Shown: in pieces, positions 33,924 through 46,537 of the stretch
How the letters are laid out: every line of letters starts with the position of its first letter
How positions within the stretch are numbered: position 1 is the first letter of the stretch
DNA from: Tipula vernalis
Lineage: Eukaryota; Arthropoda; Insecta; Diptera; Tipulidae
NCBI GenBank assembly: GCA_958295665.1
Contig: OY282560.1
Location: 191,086,061-191,150,060, forward strand
Length of the DNA stretch: 64,000 bases
Reading direction: 5' to 3'
The notes under the pieces: model-generated
The model's input: only the letters and a program-made list of their open reading frames with translations
The model's database searches: none
Told to the model about the DNA's origin: nothing
Position numbers and translations under genes: made by a program

Positions 33924-35288
33924 ACCGATAGGTCACCGACGCAATATATTATTTTTTAATTGTTTATTGATATATGTTTTGTAATATTTTCGGTTCTAAT
34001 TGGTGATAATTTACCATGGTGGCCTAACATTGAACATAATGTATATTTTGTAATTCGTTTTTCGCAACTTTCCTCAATTTTGTATTAATTTTATTTAAAA
34101 TTGTTTTAGATTACGGTTGCGTTTTGTTTGTCGGGTATGAAGGGGAAAATTTTACCAGTACCTTTTAGCTTCTCGCATTAATTTGGTAGATCTAACCAAT
34201 AAAACTGTACCTTCGAGGATAAGTATAAATTTTATGAAGCTGCCGCCGACCGCAAAATCTATTATTTCAAAGTTTACATTTGTAATATAAATTGCAAATC
34301 CTGTCAAAAAACTCACAATTTTGGTTTACAAATCTGAACCTTCTGCTTCGCAAACATCAAAAACTCCCTTAGAAATAATAATTATTAGCTTAACAAAAAA
34401 TTTAAATTCAATTTAGAACGAAAGTAAAGCGATGTTAAAATACAAAAAAATAAAAGTTACTCTTTAAATTGAATTTTAAAACAGAATTTAAGGTTTAACT
34501 CGAAAGAAGAATAAAATTAAAAATCTTATAAAGTAAAATTCTGCATCTCTCAAGAGTAAAAAAAAATGAAAAAATATAACGGGTACCTACGGTAGAAAAA
34601 TTGAAAGAAAGAATTAAAAATTACAAGTAAATTTATCATAATTTCGTTTTTCTTTTTATTACTTACCATTTTTCCAAAGAATTTTCCTAACAAAACGGCA
34701 TAAGCAAAACAGATTATAAAATTATAATAATTTATTTAAATAATTTTTTTGCTTTTCTTTTTTTAGTATTTCGCTCAACAAAAATTAGTCCTAATTTATA
34801 TATTTTTTTATTTTATTTTAATAAAAAATAGAAAAATTGTACAGTAGGAAAAACGAGACTTGCTGTTGTATGTAGTTAAATGTGGGCTGATTGGAAAATT
34901 GTATATAGAAATAAAATCAAGAAAATTGAATAAAATTAAATTAAGAAGAAGTTATTAAATAAAACCAAAATCCTTCTGTCTTTTATTTTTTGCGATATTA
35001 AATTTTTTTATTAAATACGGAAGAGGCATCACCAACAACAACAAATTAAGTGTATTCTAAGAACTTTTTTTCATTTTATTAAGTCAACAAAAAAAAAAAA
35101 AGGATTTGTTCTTTATTATAATACGTTTAAGTCTCTAGTTGCTTCTGATTTGATGTTAAATTTGTAAATTGAAAAATTGTCAATAAGAGTAAGAAGTTTC
35201 TGTTTTATTCTTTTCAACAGATTTTGATTTAAGTGGGAATACTTTTTTTTGAAATATATACAAATTATTTTAATTTTTTTTATTGTAG
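33924..35288. other. No gene seen
   Basis: AT-rich intergenic or intronic sequence with A/T runs. No recognised repeat or coding frame. Confidence 0.4.
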
Positions 35289-35399
35289 ATGTCAAACTTA
35301 TGGATATACTACCTCAGCATCTCAGTGACGTTCCACAGAATCTCAGGATTGTAACGTGTCACATTGTTTGTCAACGGAAGCTGATTAATCTCACAGGCG
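35289..35399 (+). other. Candidate internal exon of an unrecognised gene
   Basis: A long T-rich tract ending TTTTATTGTAG precedes position 35289, and CAGGCG followed by GTAAAA marks a possible donor at 35400. The 111-bp interval is divisible by three, is open in one frame (DVKLMDILPQHLSDVPQNL, continuing to NLTGG) and looks less AT-rich than its surroundings. I recognise no homologue. It could be a host exon in an otherwise intronic window, or chance. No partner exon was identified. Confidence 0.3.
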
Positions 35400-35459
35400 G
35401 TAAAATTATATCAAACTCAATAAAAAAAACGGTTTTTAATTGTATTTAGTTGTTGTAGT

Positions 35460-36057
35460 TTTATTGATGTTTGAGAGAAGTTTATTATAAGCAACAAGGT
35501 AAACGCAGGTAAATTTTATTTACACATTTTTCTACCCAACACAGGATCTTTTGTTTTATCATAACATATTACACCAAAACGATAACAGGTAAGGCGCCCT
35601 TCAAAGAAAATTTCCATCACTTGTAGTATCCTTCGTTTATAACTTCGATCTAAAAAGACTAAAGTGTTGAAATCCTGTCAAAAATGAAGAAAAATGTTTT
35701 TGGTCCAAAACAACTTTTCTCGACGTTTTGAAAGTCCCTGAGCCTAAGAAAGGGTTTGGATGTCTGTATTTCTGTACCCATTGTATCTCGAGAACGGCTT
35801 GTTCAATTTAGAATTTTTTTTTGCCAATCTGTTTCTATGGTCAAGGCCTATATTTAAAAAGCTTTTGGAACCTGCGCATCAAGGACCGTTTCCGGGTTCA
35901 ATTGGGGTTGAGATGGTGTTGGGCCAGTGTTTAGTAGATCTATAAAATAAAGTGAGTGTTTTGAATTCTCAAGTTTTTATTTTTGAATTTTACGGTTCTG
36001 CGAATTACCTATTTTTATTTTTATTTCTTTGAGTCATGAAATCAATCTAACAATCGA
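35460..36057. other. No gene seen
   Basis: Unremarkable AT-rich DNA leading into the (AT)n tract. The 61-codon frame at 35760-35945 is not recognised. Confidence 0.4.
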
Positions 36058-36058
36058 G

Positions 36059-36984
<926 letters not shown>

Positions 36985-37554
36985 TTAATAAATAATAAAT
37001 AATCTTGCAGAATTTTTGGTTTTCAAGAGACAACCTCGAATTTTGTGCCATTTCGACCTTGACACCATATTTTGTATATGTGTTATTCTTAATGAGTTAT
37101 AGCTTTTTAATCCCAGCTTTAGATTTCCTGGGACCCAGGAAATCTCGGCTTGTTCCCATTTTTGCACATCGGTCTCTGCTTAATTTCCTTTAATAGTGGA
37201 ATGGCCAAGATACCACAAAAGAGACTTTGTTTGCTTTACCCAGTTCTAATAAATAACAGTAACAGCTCCAGATCAATTTCGAGTTGAACACTGAAGCTCC
37301 CAATTCAAGCAGAGCTGCATGGCTGTCCGATATTATATAGATCTTGGTTTTCTTATATTTTTTTTTGAGACATTGAAGCACACATACCTCAATAACAAGA
37401 GTCGCTGCCTGAAAAACTGTGGGGGTTTTGCCCAGTAGTATGCATAGTTCTTGGTCGGGCCCGACAATCCCTGCACCGGTACTCCCGTCTGTTTTTGACC
37501 CATCCGTATATCATACAGAAGCATGGCGGGAAAGGGAGGAGATAATATTCTCAA
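36985..37554 (-). pseudogene. LINE RNase H domain
   Basis: Degrades the RNA strand of RNA/DNA hybrids. The frame at 37333-37554 contains GQKQTGVPVQGLSGP where DGSKT…GAG is expected. The frame at 37190-37381 holds KIYIISDSHAALLELG, with the SDS catalytic block, followed by SKLIW. Near 37120-37160 ISWVPGN replaces the usual WVPGH. The domain spans at least three frames, so it is broken. Confidence 0.65.
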
Positions 37555-37562
37555 CCAGTGCC

Positions 37563-38960
37563 CTATAAGGCAAAATTCCTCCGACAGTCAAACATCAAAT
37601 CTGATAGTTGGATCAATTCCTCCTTAAAATTTAATTTATATAGGACACTGTTGTATCCTGGCCTTATGGTTTTAATGTTGGCTGTAATTTTTAGGTTCAG
37701 ACCTCTTGAACCAGCTACTTTTTTAATGTGTAGGTGCAGTGGTGAGAGCCCCAGTATTCTCTCAAGGGCAGCTGTTGGACAAGTCCTCATTCCTCCAGTT
37801 GCAACCACACAGATTAAGCTCCGGATCTTGTCCAGTATTCTCCGTGCACCAGTCTGCTCCGTCTTTGGCCACCACACAAACGCCGCATAAGAGAATATAG
37901 GTCTTGTGATGGGCGAGTAGAGCCAAACCCACATTTGTGGGGTCAGTCCCCATGTTTTGTCAATCATTTTTCGGCCATTGAAGAAGACCTTATTCGCCTT
38001 GTTTGTAATATGATTTAAATGGGGATTCCATGTCAATTTCTGATCAAGTACGACACCCAGATAGTTAACCTCCATCGACAGTTGGAGAAATACCCCCCCC
38101 CCCCCCCCCCTTCTCAGGGATATCGGCGGGATGACAGTTTTCCTCCGGTTAGTAAAGAGAGTGTAGTTAACCTTGTTAGGATTTACCATAAGGCCCACCT
38201 CCGTGCACCAATCATTTACTACCTCTATGGCTTGTTGCATTCTTTCTCCTACTGTATTTGCGAATCTGCCCCTAACCATCAAGACTAGGTCGTCCGCATA
38301 GGTAATGTTTGAGAAGTCTAAATTTCTCAGTCTGGTAAGTAATTGATCCAACACGATCAGCCACAATAAGGAAGAGGGAACACCTCCCTGGTTTTGTCTC
38401 CAAAAAAAGCCGTTATCCTCCTGTTTTTTAGCATGTCTATTATCCACCTTACGGTAGAGGGGTCTATACTCCTTGTTAGTGATTGTTCCTGAATTACCTC
38501 GAAATTAGTGTTATTAAAAGCTCCCTGGATATAAATGAAGGAGCATAGTAATAATTCTTTATTCCGCAGCGTATCTTCCATTTCCGATGTCAACTCATGT
38601 AGAGCTGTTTCTGTTGATTTCCCTACTTGGTAGGCGTGCTGCCTAGAGTCCAGAGAGTATCTTCGGAGAGCGTTGGATCTAGTACAAAATCCCAGAATTT
38701 TCTCAGTCCATTTTCCAGTCTATAAGACCTAATCTCCTCTGGGATCTTTTTTCCACTTTTGGGATAAAAATCACCCGAACCTCTCTCCAGCATTTTGGAA
38801 CATATTCCAAGCTGTATCTGGCTCTAAAGAGTATAGTAAGATAAGGCAGCAAAGTCTACAGGCCTTTTTGTAAAAAGGCGGGGTATACGCAGTCCCTTCC
38901 CGGTGATTTAAAAGCGCCAAATGATTTGACTGCCTAGCTTATCCGTTCGGCGTAAAAAAC
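37563..38960 (-). pseudogene. LINE reverse transcriptase
   Basis: Blocks in order are QHAYQVGKSTETALHELT near 38595-38650, IQGAFNNTNFEVIQ near 38500, GGVPSSLLWLIVLDQLL near 38340-38395, and the catalytic YADDLVLMVRG near 38270-38305. After a VNYLGVVLDQKLTWNPHL thumb block the C-terminal part includes GGMRTCPTAALERILGL. The 294-codon frame at 37563-38447 is one of the longest coding stretches here. A G18 run at 38093-38110 sits in the middle. A frameshift near 38440 splits the enzyme. Confidence 0.8.
38093..38110. repeat. C18/G18 homopolymer
   Basis: Eighteen consecutive C on the plus strand, inside the minus-strand reverse transcriptase, where it encodes Gly residues. Such a run is exceptional in this AT-rich window. 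Confidence 0.95.
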
Positions 38961-39389
38961 TGCCTCAAAAACTTGTGAGTCCCCTTTGGAACCAGATAAG
39001 GATGTACGCTACTTTAGCTGGATTCTTCCTGATCCCACAGTACTACACATTCTGGGAAGTGACCTCTCACTAGACATTCCAGAGTCTCCTCTCTGGTTGT
39101 GGTTGTCTTTCCACTTGGTTTCCCTACAGATTCCAAGCAATTCCTGTGCTCCAAGGAGAGTACCTTCTGGAGTCGATATGCCATAGGCAAATTGTCTATT
39201 TTTTATAGAAGTCTCTCCAGCTTAAACTTTTGCTCTGCCTAAGAGCTATATTGTATTGGGTAAGAGAATTCTGATAGGTAGTCCAATCGTTCATCCTCTT
39301 TGCACTATTAAACAGTTTACTGACACTTCGTTTCATGTTTTCCAACTTACCAAAGGAACACCCCTTGTGCCTCTGATACGCACTAGGAG

Positions 39390-39740
39390 TCAGCTTGGGT
39401 GGTAGGCATTAATTATTGCTTCTGTAACGTCATTTGCTACTCTGTCGAGGTCTTTGACAGAGTTTATCGTGGTCTGTAGACCACCTAAGTTATCAAAAAG
39501 TCTGTCGTTATAGGCTGGCCAGTTGGTGCGTTTTGGTAACCTTAACATCAACTCGTGTCTTGAAGGGATATCAATATCGGACCTGATGTACATGTGATCT
39601 GGGAGGGAAGCTTCCTTCGACATAAGCCAGTCGCAAATTGCACCGGTGGTAGCCATGTCAGACTGGGTAAGATCCAGTACCTCTCTCCTAACTGCATTCA
39701 CAAAAGTCGCATCACTCCCTTTATTGTTTACTGCTAAGTT
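39390..39740 (-). pseudogene. LINE endonuclease C-terminal part
   Basis: The frame at 39390-39701 reads VRREVLDLT then SLPDHMYIRSDI, the SDH-type catalytic block of AP-like endonucleases with Pro in place of the usual Ser. The linker to the reverse transcriptase follows, with LRQSKSLSWRDFYK readable near 39205-39260. The N-terminal catalytic half is missing or beyond recognition. Confidence 0.65.
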
Positions 39741-39901
39741 GCTGCTAAGACAGAATTTGAAAGTTACTCAACTCTTAAATTGGTGTTGCTGCTACCCCAG
39801 ACTACTACGTGGTGTGCTTTAGCGTAGCAATAATTCACGAAGCTTTGTACCAATTCTGTACATACTAATGTACCAATATTATTGTTGAACAACTATATTA
39901 T

Positions 39902-41192
39902 ACTGGAAACAAATGTGCATAAATCTGCATGCATCGAAATTAGAAAACACTGGTTTATTTATAATGAAAGAAGGCTACATTACGTTAAAGAAAACAAATC
40001 TAGTACAATTACTTGTATATTTTTTATTTTATTATCGATTTATTTTATTTTGATTTGTTGACAGAAAATAAGCTTTTTGTAAGGCAACAATCTAATAAAA
40101 AATTTTACACTAAAATTAAATATTGTTACGTTTTTGCCTTGTCAATCAAGGTTCGAATCACTGGATTGTGAATAAAACAAATCAATTCAATTTAACACAA
40201 ACGAATTTATTTTTTCAACACAAAAATCAATATAACACAATTTATTGATAATAATTCCAAAATCACTTTTTTATAATATTTGCACAAATTTTACTGATCA
40301 CTTATAATTTTTAAATCGCACTACAACACTTTCGCTTACCAAATACTAATAATTCAATTCGACTTCGTTCGCTTTTTTATAAACACAAATCAAACTTCTA
40401 GAAAGCTCATGACTTTTCCAGTTAGAATAGCGCAGAAACATTTAGAACTATTTTACCATGGAAAATTCCATTTTAGTACAGTTAAACATTGAGCTATTAT
40501 TTTAACTTATTCTATTACACACTAGGTGTCACCGTTACAGTATCAAATAAAAGTCAACAAATATGGAACTTCATACACATCACATGTGTTTTGAACGGAG
40601 ATCTGCGTGCATCACTACATGCAGAAATTCCGCACATCTGTTTCCAGCTTAATCATATAAAATCACGATCCTGCGTGGAAGTATTTTTTTCTTTTATTTA
40701 TCAAGGTCTATTCCTAATGTTTTTCTCCTGATGTTTCTAAAGACCGCTTTAATTTTCAATATTTTGCATTTTTTTTAAATTAAGGATTTTGCTGTATTAT
40801 GCTGTAAACACATGAGCAGAATTTCTGTTACCAGCGCTGCCGGCAGAAATTTAGGTGATCTACATGAGCGTTTTTTTTGACAAGCAAAATGTTTTTTGTG
40901 CCATTCATTTCATACATATTCAATTTTTATGTATACCATTTTATAAATAATTGATGCCCCATTTTAACACACAAAACTTATTTTCTGTCAACAAATTAAA
41001 AAAATTAATTGAAAGATTTGTACTAGATTTGTTTTCTTTTACGTAATGTAGCCTACTGATTCGCAGCAAGATTAGAAATACAGACAACTTGCAAAATTCT
41101 GCATGGCAATCAAAATTCATATATTTTATTCAATACAAACTAGTGTTTTTTTTAATTTAGATGCTTGTAGAATTTTGTACATCTGTTTCCAG
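39902..41192. mobile_element. Inverted-repeat element containing a solo LTR
   Basis: The left end begins CTGGAAACAAATGTGCATAA; the right end on the other strand begins CTGGAAACAGATGTACAAAA. Arms of about 200 bp share GGCTACATTACGT, AACAAATCTAGTACAA and TTGTTGACAGAAAATAAG in mirror order. The right arm is about 70 bp longer. A third copy of the terminus lies at 40620-40651. No transposase is visible. Confidence 0.6.
40124..40539 (-). mobile_element. Solo LTR
   Basis: On the minus strand it runs from TGTAACGGTGACACC to GCAAAAACGTAACA (416 bp). A TATAAAAAAG box is near 40374 and AATAAA lies close to the 3' end. Flanking 4-mers are ATAT and GTAT, a near-match duplication. It is the same family as the two opposed LTRs at 32.6-33.5 kb. 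Solo LTRs arise by recombination between the two LTRs of one element. Confidence 0.8.
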
Positions 41193-41215
41193 CATCATGA
41201 ATTTTTATTTTTTAA

Positions 41216-41427
41216 CACTCGAACTACCAACCAGTCAAAATGACGAATTGTACATTTATTGAATTTCATTTTTTAATTATTATGTTAATATTTTTTCGGA
41301 AGTTAATGATGCATTTTAACATAATTACCTTGTTGTCATATTAAAAGTCATCACAGATTCCCATAATTAAAAAAATAGAATTCAATAATGAATAACCGGT
41401 CATTTTGACCGGTCGGTAGTTCTAGTG
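41216..41427. mobile_element. TTAA-flanked MITE, piggyBac type
   Basis: The left end is TTAA then CACTCGAACTACC. The right end, on the other strand, is CACTAGAACTACCGACCGGT preceded by TTGA, one change from TTAA. Subterminal GGTCAAAATGACC palindromes occur at both ends. At 212 bp with no ORF it is a non-autonomous element, probably mobilised by a piggyBac transposase. Confidence 0.75.
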
Positions 41428-41576
41428 TTGATTAAAAATTATAATGAAAAATCAGCTTGTATCCCTAGATATAAAATAAGATTTCAAATACATAAGAGAA
41501 ACCAAATAGGACAAAATGCAAAAAAAAAACATTTCTTTTATGATACACATAGTCGACCTAACAGTGAATTAACGTA

Positions 41577-42858
41577 CGAGGGCGGATTGAAAATGAAGCT
41601 ACCTAAGTAGGAAAACAAAATTTTTTTTTGCCAAAAACCATTTATTTCTCAACATAGTCTCCATTTAATTCCCTCCAATTAAACACTTAGTAAGGCGATA
41701 TTCCAACTTTTTTATACCATCTGAATAATACGATTTCGGGAACCCCTCAAAATACGCGTTAGTTTCGATAATCACTTCTTCGTTTGAGATGAATCTTTGT
41801 CCTGCGAGCCATTTTTTCATGTTTGGAAACAGGAAAAAGTCACTAGGAGCTAAATCTGGACTATAAGGTGGATGATCAACCAATTCTAAGTGTATTTCAC
41901 GTAATTTTAGCATCGTATCTAATGCTGTGTGAACCGGTGCGTTGTCTTGAAGAAAGAGCACTTTTTTCTTGTTTAAATGTGGTCGTTTTTCCTTGATTGC
42001 ATCAACCAATTGATCCAATAATGCACGATAATACTTTCCTGTGATTGTGGATCCTTTTTCAAGATAATCGATGAGCAATATTCCGTGTGCATCCCAAATA
42101 TAGTGATATACAGCGAAAAATGAAATATAGCGATTTCACTGCCTTTGCCTTCTTTGGAGCACTTCCACCAGCTTTAGTTTCAGGTGTGTAGTGATGGACC
42201 CACGTTTCATCAAAAGTAATTAATCGACGCCAAAAATCAACAGGATTACGCTTTATCATGTCCAAACACCGCTGTGAAGTGGTCTGTCGAACTCGTTTTT
42301 GTTCGACACTGAGCAAACGCGGCACAAATCTTGCCGATAGCTTTTTCATATGCAAATGTTCATGCAAAATGTTGAACACACGTTATATGATATGTTTACC
42401 ATTTCAACAATCTCACTCAACTTGACTCGGCGATCATTCATAACGATATCGAGGATTTTCTTGATATTTTCTTCAGTAACCACCTCTTTTGGCCTTCCTG
42501 TTGATGGTATTGTTGCAGTGCTTCTTCGGCCACGTTTAAATTCAGCAATTTAATATTTTACCATGTAATCTGACGGAGCAGACTCACCGTAATGTTTATC
42601 GAGCTTTTCTTTTGTCTCTTTCGCCGTTTTCTCTTTCAAATAATAGTGTTTAATCACTGCACGAAATTCGTTTTTTTCCATTTTTCAAGAAAGACAAAAG
42701 TCTTATTTCAAACGACTACAACAAATAAACTAATTGATGAATTTGGGTGAATTTTTAACAGCTGACGTTTGACAGATCGCAATTTCTAAAAAACAAAAAA
42801 AAAATTGTGTTTGTGCTGCCATCTAGCGCTAGGTAGCTTCATTTTCAATCCGCCCTCG
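41577..42858 (-). mobile_element. mariner element 2, complete ends
   Basis: Perfect 29-bp terminal inverted repeats start CGAGGGCGGATTGAAAATGA and are flanked by TA on both sides (41575-41576 and 42859-42860). The length of 1282 bp is normal for mariner. All structural parts remain, but the gene is broken. Confidence 0.95.
41665..42681 (-). pseudogene. mariner transposase, three inactivating changes
   Basis: The start is the ATG at 42679-42681 (MEKNEFRAVIKHYYLKEKTA). A stop interrupts codon 44 at 42550-42552. A frameshift near 42385 precedes HMKKLSARFVPRLL. The first catalytic block, TFDETWVHHYTPETK, is present. Another frameshift near 42120 precedes the frame at 41665-42078, which has LFLQDNAPVHTA and HPPYSPDLAPSDFF. 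The second and third Asp are 34 residues apart, the DD34D of mariner. All three catalytic Asp are encoded, so decay is recent. Confidence 0.92.
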
Positions 42859-42860
42859 TA

Positions 42861-45610
42861 TCTGACATTTTTTCGAAAGTTATGTTTTAATACCAAATGA
42901 TTCCTCGTTCGTTCACCGTTAGGACGGGGGGTGCGGGAATTCAGATGTAGTTTCTCACGACGAACATTTTTGTATCAAAATTGAGTTTTCGAAACAATGT
43001 CAGATACGTTAATTCACGACATTTTTTTAGTAATTCAAACCGTATTTTATCATATTTAAAAATTTCGTTTTAACCATTGTATGAATAGTTGATGGTAGAA
43101 TTGCTAAATCAACATTTTAAATACATTTTGACAATAATGTTACTCGATTGTAGAACTGATATGCCACATTCGAAAATCCCGCTTTTTATCCCAAAAGGTA
43201 AGGTTTCCCAAAAGGTTTTTTTCCCAAGTAAAAATAAAAAATGAAAGTTTATTAGTTAAACACTATAAACACGGAGTTAAACAGGCTCAATTTATTCAAA
43301 CTAGATCCGTCAGAACGCAATTACATACATTGGATACACGCTGAGTGGATACTGGTCGATATAAAAAAATCCATCACGTTGACGCCTTCTATTATAATAA
43401 ATAAAACTTTACAACACAATAACCCAGAACATACAATAAATAATAGAACGAACAAACCAAGTAAGTAGTTAAATGATGAAGCAAGCTATAATTCTATTCT
43501 GTGGTTTAACGATCCAGGTGTTTATTGTACATTTTGGATATTTTAAGATTCCGCCAAGTTTTGATTAAATATATTTTACAAGTTTACAAAATTCAAATTT
43601 TAATCAATTTTGTATAAGGACTAAGAATAAATTATATATGCATTTAGTAATTATAGAATCTGCTATCGAGCGAATAAAGTTTTGGAATCTTTTTATATGC
43701 TAAATAGCTGAAATACCCACCAGTATGCGGCTATAACATATTTTTTTTTAAATCTTATCAATTAACCTTAAGCAATCAATAAATATAATTGGAACCATTT
43801 TTTTTTCTAGCAATAAGGCACAACATTAAAAAGACTAAAAATTTTACATCGTACGCAAAAATTATGAATTTTGTAAGATTTCAATTAACGCAAATTTTTT
43901 ATAGATATCATCGAAATCATGTATTATTATTGTATCAGATATTATCGAAAAAAAAAACTTAATTGGAAGGATTCATTTATGTTTATCCTATGTTTACCTG
44001 ATATAAAAAACTGGAAAGCAAGCTCTAATTTTTGCTGGTATCAGACTTAAAGAGTAGCATCTTTAAATCTTTTTTTTTTTTAAGTTCGCTTGAATTACTG
44101 GAAATCTCTTTAAAGAAAGTAATCCTTAAATTGAATGGGGAAATTAGGACTGGTTATCTGGATGGGGGAATTGTTTATTCGGGGCAATTAATGAAACCAA
44201 ACCTTGGATCTAGTGCTAAACTCATTGAATATTCGTTTTCGATGACCATCATTTTCACATATATGTGTTTGTTGTCTACAATAATCCAATCGTTATAAAT
44301 ATACAATAGTTTTACTTTTTATAAGGCTTAGCCCTTTGAATGCCCCATATATTGCCGTACAAAAATTATTTGGTTCAATTATATTTATTGATTGCGTAAA
44401 TTTCTCTCATAATATTTAAAATAAGTAATTCTTGTAGCGGGGCAATGGTGGATATTCCAGCTAGCTTGTTGACAAAAAGATTCCAAATTTCTATAGTCTT
44501 AATCGTTATAAAATTTATTAAAATTTGAATTTTGTAAAATTCTAAACTATTTTGAATAAAAACTTGCCAGAATTTCAAAATGTTCAAATGTGTACACCTA
44601 AGTCATATAACCACTGAAGAGAACGAGAGATTTAACATTCAACTAAGCGTTTCACTTGCCACGGATATCAGCTGAAACTATGAATAATAGATCGCTGTGA
44701 TTTATTAGATTGTACAGCAACCGCAATTTTCCTACATGACATGTTCTATTCTTTTATTGTTCTCCTGTTTAAAATTAAAACACTAAGTGCGAGTCTACGT
44801 AAATATTCTGCTGAGAAATTTTCAGCAGGTAACCAATCGACGTAGTATATTTTTGGTAAACAAGTTTCCCATTCAGAATAAAATATTTTTAAATTGAATG
44901 CGACGTTTTAAAAATGGGGAAACGTCAGAATCAAATAATAAAAACCTATTCTTCTCTGCTAGGACTGCCCACGTTACTGCTAGAAAAAACAATTTGGCTC
45001 AATTTTGAATATTAAATTTCTGTAATGTTCCATTGATTCAAGCTAACGTATATTTTTTCTCTGACTTCATTTCAATAGCTGAAAAAGTCGGGAGAAAGCC
45101 AGTGTCGTAATACCGTTAGGCAAAAATCGTTTTATTATTTGACACTTTTAAAAATTCAAAATACTTTCTAATTATTAATAAAGTAGACACTTCCGTGTAG
45201 AATCTTTCTAAAATCAGTTCTAAGATAAAAACAATATTTATGGCCGTATGAGACTCAATATTTTTCAAGTGTAAAAAGTACTGTAAAAAGGGAAAGTAGC
45301 GTAGATAACATTATTTCGTTGTGCTCGGTTTCGTTTTCGGAATGTCAATAAATGAAGAAAAATATTTTGTCGGGATGGAACAAGTTAAAATTAAATAAAA
45401 GTTTACGGCTGAAAATTCCTTGGTGCGTAGACTCGTATAAGAAGTCAAAAAATAAAAATGTATTTCAAAGCACATTGACCTATCATTCTGGAATTTGTGT
45501 TGCCTATACGGTAAGATAAATTTTCATCTTTGATTTTTTATTTTTTTTTAAACATTTAAGAAGGAATAAATCTTTCACATTCAGTATAGAACTTTGAAGA
45601 AACAATTTTC
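42861..45610. other. No gene seen
   Basis: AT-rich with repeated TCCCAAAAGGT near 43190-43222. The 88-codon frame at 44032-44298 is not recognised. No terminal repeats found. Confidence 0.45.
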
Positions 45611-45812
45611 ATTTTTACTTTTTTATTAATTTTTTTGTTGAATGTTAATTAATTCATGTAATTTCTAATATGCTACCGGTGGTTAGACCATTTTAATTGT
45701 GTTTCGATTAACACGAGAAGTATATTAGTATTTACGAACAGTAATTCAACGAAACCGACTAATAGACATAATTCTATTTATTTAATTAAATGATTTTTAA
45801 TATGTTTCGAAG

Positions 45813-45992
45813 ATTGTAAGAGAATTCAATCCAGTTTCGAACTGATGAGCTTATGATTATGAAAAAATTAATCTTCTCATCAGACCGCGGCGACTGGACT
45901 GATTATACCACAATTTACATTCTATATATACAGAATGTGCTGTGATTTAAGTACTAGCGAATCATACTAATACAGCTGAATTCTCTTACAAT
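45813..45992 (+). mobile_element. 180-bp MITE, copy 1
   Basis: Bounded by ATTGTAAGAGAATTCA and its complement TGAATTCTCTTACAAT. The interior includes GTACTAGCGAATC. No coding capacity. Confidence 0.75.
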
Positions 45993-46122
45993 TTGTTTCC
46001 TTCTTTACGATATTCACACTGCAATTACATGAATTAATTAACATTCAACAAAAAAAATTAATAAAAAAGTAAAAATTAGCTTACACACAGAGCAATGTGA
46101 ATATCGTGAAGAAGGAAAAAAA

Positions 46123-46302
46123 ATTGTAAGAGAATTCATCTGTATTAGTACGATTCGCTAGTACTTAAATCACAGCACATTCTGAATATATAGAATGTAA
46201 ATTGTGGTATAATCAGTCCAGTCGCTGCGGCCTGATGAGAAGATTGATTTTGTCATAATCATAAGCTCATTAGTTCGAAACTGGATTGAATTCTCTTACA
46301 AT
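46123..46302 (-). mobile_element. 180-bp MITE, copy 2, inverted
   Basis: Exactly the same length as copy 1, in opposite orientation and with few differences. Its outer flank CTTCGAAAGATATTAAAAAT mirrors the outer flank of copy 1, so the pair arose by inverted duplication, not by two insertions. Confidence 0.75.
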
Positions 46303-46333
46303 CTTCGAAAGATATTAAAAATCATTTAATTTT

Positions 46334-46537
46334 CATTTCTTTTTACTTGACGTTAATAACATAACTAAATTAAATATATAAAAAATCCAACATATAAATG
46401 CTTAGGCAAAACATGGTTTTAATAACTCTAAGAATTCTAAATTGATTTAAAATTAGTTAAAAAGTGCAAACTAAAATTTTACATTTTAATTTTTAACTCG
46501 GAATTGCCAGTTGTCGAGATTTTTCAGATTCTTGTAA
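46334..46537. other. No feature seen
   Basis: Short AT-rich spacer before the Tigger terminal repeat. Confidence 0.4.

Larger units (their letters stand above)
36985..39790 (-). mobile_element. LOA/I-group LINE with RNase H, 5'-truncated
   Basis: Endonuclease C-terminal, reverse transcriptase and RNase H pieces occur in the correct order on the minus strand across about 2.8 kb. GC content is visibly higher than in neighbouring DNA. RNase H after the reverse transcriptase is known for I- and LOA-group LINEs. ORF1 and the N-terminal endonuclease are absent. Confidence 0.75.
45612..46333. repeat. Nested inverted duplication, order X-Y-X'-Y'
   Basis: X at 45612-45662 is inverted at 46024-46075. 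Y at about 45782-46015 is inverted at about 46099-46333. The arms interleave instead of nesting simply, so a single fold-back cannot pair all of them. Each Y arm contains one 180-bp MITE. Confidence 0.8.

Noticed and set aside
45813..46302. One large MITE with ~180-bp inverted repeats
   Set aside because: Each half has its own complete ATTGTAAGAGAATTCA ends, so two inverted 180-bp copies explain the data better.
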